Part shown: piece after piece, positions 22,001 to 31,000 of the stretch | Layout of the letters: each line of letters opens with the position of its first letter | Numbering within the stretch: the first letter of the stretch is position 1 | DNA from: Rhynochetos jubatus | Lineage: Eukaryota > Chordata > Aves > Eurypygiformes > Rhynochetidae | DNA length: 64,000 nt | Assembly (NCBI GenBank): GCA_027574665.1 | Contig: CM050654.1 | Coordinates: forward strand, 25,997,722-26,061,721 | Direction: 5' to 3' | Notes under the pieces: generated by a model | What the model saw: only the letters and a program-made list of their open reading frames with translations | Databases searched by the model: none | Told to the model about the DNA's origin: nothing | Translations under genes and position numbers: made by a program

Positions 22001-25000
22001 CCAGGTGCTTGGGGACAGAGCAGCTGTCATAGCCGCACGCACCGGGGCTCCAAGGACGGCACCACACACACTGGATCCATGTCCAGTACAGGATGGGATG
22101 GGATGGGGATGAGCAGGGGGCCCGGCAGTGATAGTCCACGGCTGGGCAGGGAGAGCTGGCTGAGCAGCCCTGGTTAATCCACTCCTGTCCTCGTGCAGGA
22201 GCAATGTGCCCTGGTGCGACCAGCACCGTGCCAGCAGGGCAGGAATCGCTGTGAACTTCTGCCCGTAATTAGCACATGTAATTGCAGACACTCTCTGATT
22301 AGCAGGACCTCAGAGGCGGGTACGCCAGGCTGCTTGACAGTGCTCACACTGCTCCTGCCTCGGACTGTTCGCTTCCCCTCTCGGTGACGGCTTCGCCCCC
22401 GAGCCGGGCAGTGCTGGGAGAGCAGGGCTGGCCTGGCCTGGCACAGCACGGTGCAGAGAGTGGCGGTGAGAGCAGGCTGGGGACAGGGGACACATTGCCA
22501 GTGCAAACCCATCTCTCCTGAGCGAGCAGCCACAGCATCCAGAGCCCTGCCTGGCCGGGCAGGAGCTGAGCCACCCGGACATAATTAATACTTGCATCAA
22601 TCTTGGCTGGATTTACATAGTGCCCTTGGTCCCGTGCTGTCCGGGAAGGCGGGCTGCTCCATGCCCTTCCCAGGGGGCAGCAGCAGCAGATGCCATGCCA
22701 GCCCCGCCTCCTCCGTGGGGGTCACAGCCCCAGTGTGGCCCCCATCTTGCCCCCACATGCACCCCATCCCTCCTCACCCCACCGCTCCCCACAGCAGGAG
22801 CACCCACAGGCCCACACCCTGACCCGCTCCTGCCGCTGGAATGTTGAAGGCAGATGGAGATGCTTCCTTCTGCCACATGGTCCCTCCCTCCCTCCTTGGG
22901 CTGTGAAGAAATGGCAGGGATGGCAGCTCGGGAGTGAAGGGCACAGCAGGGTTGGGAGGGCAAGGGGGGTGTGGCTCAGCTGCAAACACCCCCCTTTAGC
23001 TGGGATGCACAGCTGTGCCCACCTCTGCATGCCCAGGATGGGGTATGAGGTCTGTGAGCAGCATCCACAGCAGGTGCCTGCTATCCTGGGGCACCCAGCT
23101 CCCTCTGGCCACTGCCCCACTTCCCTGGCCCAGCTGAGCACCCCCAGCCCATCGCCAGAGGGGTCTCCCAGGCTGAGCCTGGCCCAGGAGGAAGAAGAGG
23201 CAGGCAGGAAAGAGCCTGGGGTGGTGGCAGGGACACCAGGGTGCAGAGAGGAACATGGGTGCCACCCGCAGCCCTCGCTTTGCCACCCTGAGGGCACAGG
23301 TGGAGGAGCGATGGGACAGCACGGGGACGTGGACGGTGCCAGGGCCACTGCCCCCAGGAATGTCAGACTGCCAAAACATCCCTGTGCAGCCGAGCGCAGC
23401 ACCTCACCACTGCTGCTGACACCGCTGACAGCCGCTCCCAGCCCCGTGACACTGCGGGGACCCCGATGCTCCGGGCATGGCTGGGGTACAGCTGGATACA
23501 GGAGGAGACGCAGGCCATGGCTCCTGCTCCTGGGGCAGCCACTGTCACCGATGTGCCTCACCCGTGCCTGACCGCAGCACCCACAGCACCCACAGCACCC
23601 ACTGCCCAGCCCACCTGGGGGTACGGTGAACATAGCCACTAATTGTGTCTGTGACTGGGGCGGGGGGGCCACGGCCTGATTGCAGCCACCCTGACGAGCA
23701 CAGCCGGCTCAATCAGAGCCGTGTGGCCCTCCAGCGCGCTGGGCACCGGGAATTAAACTGCTAATGAGCTGCTGGCTGGAGGGCCGGCAGTTAGCGATTA
23801 ATCAGGGGTTCTGCTTGGTGTGTGCCTCCTCTCCTCTCCTGCCTTGCACATCCCAGAGGCTGGTGGCCTGCAGTGGGGCACTGGGTGCCCTCAGATCCTG
23901 CTCCTTGCCTTGCACGGTCACCCTGGGCAGGGGCCAGCCCAGGTCTCCAGCTGATGGAGAGGGGTCGCCAACCCCCCATACCACTGGGGCACAGCACCAG
24001 CAGGTCCTCCCAGCCTCTGGCTTTCTTCCGTCCCCCTCCCTCCCCGCACTGCAATCAGGAGAGAACCTTTTGTTCGGCTGGAAGAAAACCTGTTGAGTCC
24101 AGGGGAGCTTTGCTGGTGTTAACAGCCGGTCGGGTCCGAGGTGCTCAGCTGCCATCTGCACCCGGAGAGGCACCCGGTGAGCTGGTGATGCCTCTGCCGT
24201 GGGGCCATCCCCACCTCTACAGGGGTGGCTGGGCAGGACTGGCCCCAGGGACCCCCCCAGGCCTGGCAGCATGGTGCCCTGTGCCCTGGCTCGGCAGCAG
24301 GGTCACCCTCCCATCCCGCTTGCCGCAAGCACAGCGGTGCAGGCATGGGCCATGCCCTGCCTGCAGCCGCTGCTGGCACAGCACACCGGGGCATGGCTCA
24401 GAGCACAGAGGGAAGGTTTTGCAGCGTAAGCAGGGGACAACCACCCGCAGAACCGCACCGGGAGCTGCAGGGAAGCTGCTCGAGCATGAGCCTGACTCCG
24501 CTCTCCCGCTGCGAAGCCCCGGCTGGCTTTCCTCCCCTTCACGGCCCTTGCAGAGGTGTCAGCACCCTCCTGCCCTCGCACCCACGCTGTGCAGCCCACG
24601 CAGGGAGCATGCCCTGGGGACCAGCACACCGCCTCCTCCCTGGCTCCAATCTGGGCAGCACCTGGGAGGAAAGGCCAGCGACCGGCAAGGAGCAGGTTGG
24701 AGATGCATGTTCTCCCCTATTGCACAATTAATCATAAGAAGTTTTTCCTCCTTTCGTGCATGAAACAAAATTTGGCAGGGCGCTCTGACCACAGGGACTC
24801 GTTGTTTGCTCTCCAGCAAAAACCCAGCCACATCTGGCAAAGAAATAACCTCAGAGCATCCCTGTGTGAGCAGGCGGGGAGAGGCAACGCCGGGCCAGGC
24901 AGGAAAACCCAGTTGGGCTTGGTCTGCAGCCCCCTGTGTAGCAAGCACCTTTGGCTGTATGCTCCTGGTTTTTGCCCCCCTTGCCAGCCCCCAGCACGCA

Positions 25001-28000
25001 CACGACCATGCTGCTCTGCCACTGCCATCATCCCTGCCCGCAGGCCCTGTTATTCAGGTCCCGGACCTATAAATGCCCAGGCAGGGCTGTCCTCTCCCAC
25101 CCCCGCCAGCCTTCTGGGTGCTGGCAGCAGCCCTGCATCCCCTGCCTGGGCTCTCCTCCCACCCCTGGCTTCCTCCCCCTGCCCGCTCCATCCCCCAGCC
25201 TGGCTGGAGCCTCAGCCCATCCCTTCCCGGAGTGAGCCCAAGCCTCCCCAGCAGCGTTCCAGCTATTTGTTATTGGAAAAAGGGGGAAATACGGTTTTCG
25301 ACAATTATTGTTTTTTCCACCTGACTGGCTGCAAACTTGTTAATTTTTTTCTTTAATGTGTGAACAGTGTCGACGGCAGCTGCATGTGAAATGACTCGAC
25401 GCCCTATCTGCGGGTCCCTGGCTGGCTTTCAGCGCTCGCACCGCAAACATTGCCTTCTATAAATAAAGGCCTATATCTCATCAATGGCAGAACAGCAGAG
25501 CTTTATATAGTCATCTTACATAAAACCGTCTCTCTTTATGGGCTTCAAACCATTTGCGTCACTTAGTGCAGCTCCGTAAACCTCCTGCTCCCGTCGCTCC
25601 CCCGCGGAGGGAGACCCGGCATGGCTGCCCCGTGCTACCCGTGGGGAGCCCGGGGTCCCCGCTCCGCCCGGGGCTGCCCCCCACCCCCCCACAGGGCCAG
25701 GTGGCAGCTGTGTCCTGGTCCCCCCCGGCCCCGCCGCCTTGGCACGCGCCTCCCTCCCGCTCGCCCGGCCTTGGCACCGAGCGCCAGCACGGCAGCCGGC
25801 ACTGCCAGGCACCCCGGCGCCTGGGGATGGCCGGCTGTGGGCCAGCGCCACACACCCTGCCCTTGTCACCCTCCCTGTCCCTGCCACAGGTCCTGGGGCA
25901 GCGCAGGCAGGGCTGCCGTGGGGTTTGCTTGGTCCTCCATCACTTGGGATCAGGGACCTGAGGGTGTGGGGTGACCAGGGACATGCTGCCAGGCTGGGGG
26001 GGACCGGACAGTCCCCAGCAGCTCCAGCTCTGACACGCAAGGGACATGAGCCCAGCTGGTGGCTTTCCACCCCACTGCCCAGCAAGTGCTGGGTGCGGTG
26101 GACGCGGGAGCTTCCCCCATGGCCACAGGGTGCAGGTCCCAGCCCCAGCCCACATACAGGCTCCCACGGTCCCCGAGGCCCCCGGCTCCATATGGCAGAA
26201 CCTGGCCCTCCGGCTCGCCGCAGGCGTCCGCGTGCACGCACCGGTGGGTCGCGGGGGGGCCGGGGACTCCTGCCGGGGCTGCAGCAATGCCTGCCTGCAG
26301 GGAGGCATCCGGCACCCCGGAGCGGGGGGGAGAGCTGCAGAGACCGTGGTGACAAGCCTTTGTGCCACCCCAGCCGGCTGCCCCGGGTGGGCAGGTGGCC
26401 GGAGCTGGAGGGACACAGAGACCCAACAGCATCGTGGCACTGGGACTCACAGTGCACTCTGCCTCATGGCTGCCCCCGGTGCTGTCCGACCGTGGGAACC
26501 CCACCACGGGTGACACTGGCATGAAGGATGGAGTCATAGCAATGCCCTGCCAGCCACGGTGCCACGTGGCATCCAACACACCGCCGGCACAGGGCACCTG
26601 CGCCCCAGCCAGCCCTGCCTCATGCCTACAGCCCCTGTGCTCAGTCAGCCACGCTGCACCCACAAACTGCCCCCCAGCCAGTCACCCTGCACCCCATCAG
26701 CCCCACAGCCCTGTGTCCCCATCACCCCATGACCCCACAGCCCTGCAGCCCCGTGCACCCGCAAGCACCTTCCCTTGGAGCCAAGTCCCCACGGGTGCCC
26801 TGGCCCCATCTCTCCCACAGCCACCTGAGGTGCACAATCCTGCTCTGCAGCCAGCAGCGCTGGGGGGCATCACCCCACAGATTCCCACAGGTGCCCTGGC
26901 CATGGGGGATAGCAGTGCCCCTGATCTGCCCAGCCCAGAACGTGGGACCAGCCTCATGGCACGTCCCGCGTCCCTGGGGAGCCACACCAGGCGCGGGCGT
27001 CCTGGCCGCTGGCTCCCCCCTGTATCGGAGACAGGCTTATTAAGTGTGTGATATTAAATTACCCAGATAAGAGCGTAAGAGCTTTTAAAGTCAATTCATT
27101 AAATATAATTATGAAGAGAGCTTTTTTATGCTCACAGTGATCCGATCTCAATCAGGGAGACGGTGGGAAAGCCGCCGGCTCCTCCAGCATCTCCGCTCCC
27201 CCGCCGCGTCGCCTCCGCACCCCTCTGCTCCCCTGCCTCGGCCCCCACCCGCAGGGAGCTGGCACCCACAGCCATGGCCCTCACTGCCCGCCCCGCTGCT
27301 CCAGCACCCCCTCCCCGCTGTCGCTGCTGGTGCAACCCCACTCCAATGGGGGTGGCACGGGGGTCTGCCCAGCAAAGGCAGGGAGAGGGGAGGCGATGGG
27401 GGCGAGCTGTAAGGGCCAGCGGGGTTGGGGAGGAGGGCAGCGGGGTATAGAGATACTCTGGGCCAAGAGCTGGGGGGTCTGGGGTGCTGAGCACTCTTCC
27501 CCACCACGGGTCCGCTTCCCCGCAGGATCCGACCCCCTCACCGTCCCCGGCACAGCAGTCTCCTTAGGGACCTAATGATGCATCCCCGCTCCCCAGGCAG
27601 GCAGGGCGCACGCTTCCCTCCGCTCCCACATTCATTAATGGTGCTTTGCAACCAATTAATGCCTTCCAGCCAGGCGGATGCTGCCCCGAACCGCAGCCGG
27701 ACCCCTTGCACGCTCACCCCATACACCCCCAGCCATGCACGCTACATGCACAGCTGAGCCCGTCTTTACTGGGGCAAACCACAGGGAATCGGGGGTCCCA
27801 AAGAGGCCTTGGGACCCCCATGTTCCTCACACCTCCCCAGCCATCCAAGAGACAGCCGGATCGCAGGGAGACCCGCTGTCCCCTTGTCACACCGCCCTGA
27901 AGACCCACTGTGCTGAGGGGCTTTGCAGTGACACCCCTAGGTTCAGCCAGCCCCTCACTGTCCCACCTTGGTACCCCAAATCCTCATCACCCCCGTATCC

Positions 28001-31000
28001 ACCCACGTGCTGCCACAGCCTGGGCACCGTGGGGCAAGGAGCAGCAGCCCAGCTGGCCGGAAGCGGGGTGGGCTCCGGGCTGGGGTCCCCACACAAAGCT
28101 CCGGCGGGGGCTGGTGGGAGCAGCTACCCGCTGCTGGGAGCTGCTGGACTGACATTTATTTTTAGACGTGAATTGTATAAATTAGCATTTCTCAGTGGAT
28201 TAAGCAGCAGGAATTGTGTAAAATTAAATGGCAACGAATTGCATTGAAGTCCCCCGTTTTCTGGCACAAGCAGAGCCTCGAGCCGTGCCCGGGCGGCTCA
28301 TGTGTAACGGTGCCGGAGATGCTGCTGCCACCGGTCTGTGTCCGTGCCACTGGCACACAGGTCTGGGGACGCACAAGCAGGGCGGCCAGGCTGTGAGGAC
28401 GGGGTGGGGGGTCCAGACGGGCTGCAAGCCCCCGGGGAGGTGAGTCAAGCGCTGGGCTGGGGCTGCAGGATGTGGATGCGGTGAGTGGAGCGTGGTGACC
28501 CAGATGGGCACGGCTGGGATCGGCCACGCAGCTCACAGGCATGGGATGGGTGAGGGATGCTCCGGGCCATCCTCCGGGGCATCACTCTGTCAGCCCCAGC
28601 CCAGCCTGGGCATGGCAGGACACTCAGCCCTGCACAGGGGGAGAGGGAAAACAGGGCTGGCGAATGCTGGGGGCTGAGCAGGCACCAGGCAGGGCTGGGG
28701 AACTGAGGAGCAAGGAGCCCTGCTCTTTCCCCCGGTGTAAAAATAGGCTGAAAATGTGACGTTAGGTACAGTTCTTGTGGAAAGGTCAGCGAGAGTCCCT
28801 GCATCGGGAGCAGCGTGGGTTGCAGGGACCATGGCAGAGCTTTGCTGGGAGGAGGCAGGAGCAACAGTCTGCTGCCCCCTGCCTGCCCCCCGCCCCCCCC
28901 CAAGACAAGCTTTCTCGGGGTGTATGCGGGGTGCAGCTGAAGATGCTCACCCTGTCTCAGCACAGAGTTTCCCCCCTCCAGGATCTGCATGGGGTGTCGG
29001 GGAGACCCCCGCACCACCCACATCCCAGGCAGGCGGGAGGCCCTGCCTGGAGAGTCGAGGCTGGTGCCAGCTCCGAGAGGCGCTGCCAGCTCTCAGCAAC
29101 CTCCCCGCTCTCCCCCAACCTCCAGCCCTGGCAGGGTTGGCTTCAGCAGCCACACATCCAAAACAAAAGGCTTTTGACAGGGGATGCGGTTTTGAGAAAG
29201 GCACCGGGCTCCCACCCGGCCTCCAGCGAAGCCTCCTGCCGCAGCCGCTGCCGGCAAGCAGGCGGGATGCTGCTACCAGTCGGGGGGAACCACCTCCATG
29301 CATCTCCTCCCGCAGCCCCCAGCCCCCTGTCTGCCCCCCCTATCCCCAAAACATCGCTGGGAGGGCTCTCCCTTCCCACAGCACCCACCAGCGTGGCCAG
29401 CACCAGCCTCTGGCTGTGGCCGCACCAGGGTGCCAGGGTGGGCGCGATCCACCTGCTACAGCCGAGCTCCAGCACCGTGGGGATGCTTCCCACCATCCCG
29501 CTTAATGGCACGTAAAGAGCGCTATCGCTTTCCCGCACCGGCGCCGCACGCTTCGCGCCCTCGCTGCCGTGCTCGACCCACCGGCAAAGCTCCGCAACCA
29601 CCCGGTGCAGCCTAGCCCCGCACCCCCAGGGCAGAGCGGGGATCGGGGGGGCCGAGGAGCATGGCATGGCTCGTGGGGGGGTGGTCGGAAAAGGCTCCGC
29701 TGGGCTCCGGTGCGGCCCTCCAGCAGCCGACGCGGGGGCCACGTTTGTCAGCGGGGCTGCAGGGGAGCCTTGCTGCGGCTCAGGGCTGTCCCTGCCGCCC
29801 GGGGAGATTTACAGCCCAGCCGGGCTTTATTACACGGAAGATGCTTACGCTGGGGATTTTTTTTTTTTTCCCCATAGTTTCTTAATTTGCTATCCCATAA
29901 AGAATGTGGATTTGTGACGTTAAATAGGGGAAGATCATTTACCACTCGCGGCTCTTACTTAAAGGATCCGCACGAGTTATTTATTGTGTGAGCGCAGGCT
30001 GCAAGCGGCAGCGCGAGGGGACACGCTCCAGCCTCGGCGCTGCTCCTGCTCCCCAGAAGGCAGCCAGTCGGTGGCGGCCCCACATTTGGCCACCCTCATG
30101 CTGTAAAACTTCCAGCCTGTGGATGAAGTCCACCTCGTGCCCAGAGGGAAGGCAGGACTCCAGCAGTCCTGCAAGCGTGGCTGCAGGAAAAGCTCCTTCC
30201 CTTCTCCGGCATCCCTGGGGATGTGACCTCTGCTTCCCATTGGCTGGGTGCCTTGGGACCTCAGGCCATTTGCCCCACTTGCTGTCTGGGAGCCCTCCAT
30301 GAGTGCTGGGACATGCTGTGACTCATGTATGTGCCCACTGCAGCGGGGGCACAAGAGCTTTCTGAACACAAAGGCAGGATGGGGACCGAGGAAGCCTGGA
30401 GCTTCCCACCACATGACAGCTGTATGCAGGGCAGCTGGGATGCCCCTGCATCGAGACCACAGCTGGGAGGCACGGGAGTGCCCAAGCCCACACACCACAG
30501 CTGGGATTCACCCTGCCTGCCAAGCAGCCCGCGCTGTGTTTCAGTCATTCCCAGGAGGCAGGAGGGACCGATTTGGCTCGGGGAACAGGAGTAGGAGGCT
30601 CCAGCTGCAAATGGTGCGATGCCTCGACAGATCCTGCCTGGCAAGGTATTGGGACAGGGTACACGGCAGGGAGAGATCACATCTGCATCTCTCCTGGAGC
30701 CTGTGCCCTGCAACCCCTCCTGCTCCAGATTCACCCTTTGCTCCAGGCAGCCGAGAGGGGCCGGACACGCGTCTTCCTGCTGGCAGCCCCTGATGCCTCA
30801 AAGGCCGGGCTGGAGGGCTGAGCTGGGGACAGCAGAGCGGAGGCTGCAGGAGCCCTGGGCTCCCCTTTCTCTGGGCCATGGGCTGGAGGTTGGCTGGCAC
30901 TAACCTCATGCCTGAAGCCTGCTCCGGTGCAGGGTGCCGGCACACCAGAGCCGACTGCCTGGTCATCCCCAGGGCAGAGCTGTAAGCAGCTGAGGTTGGC

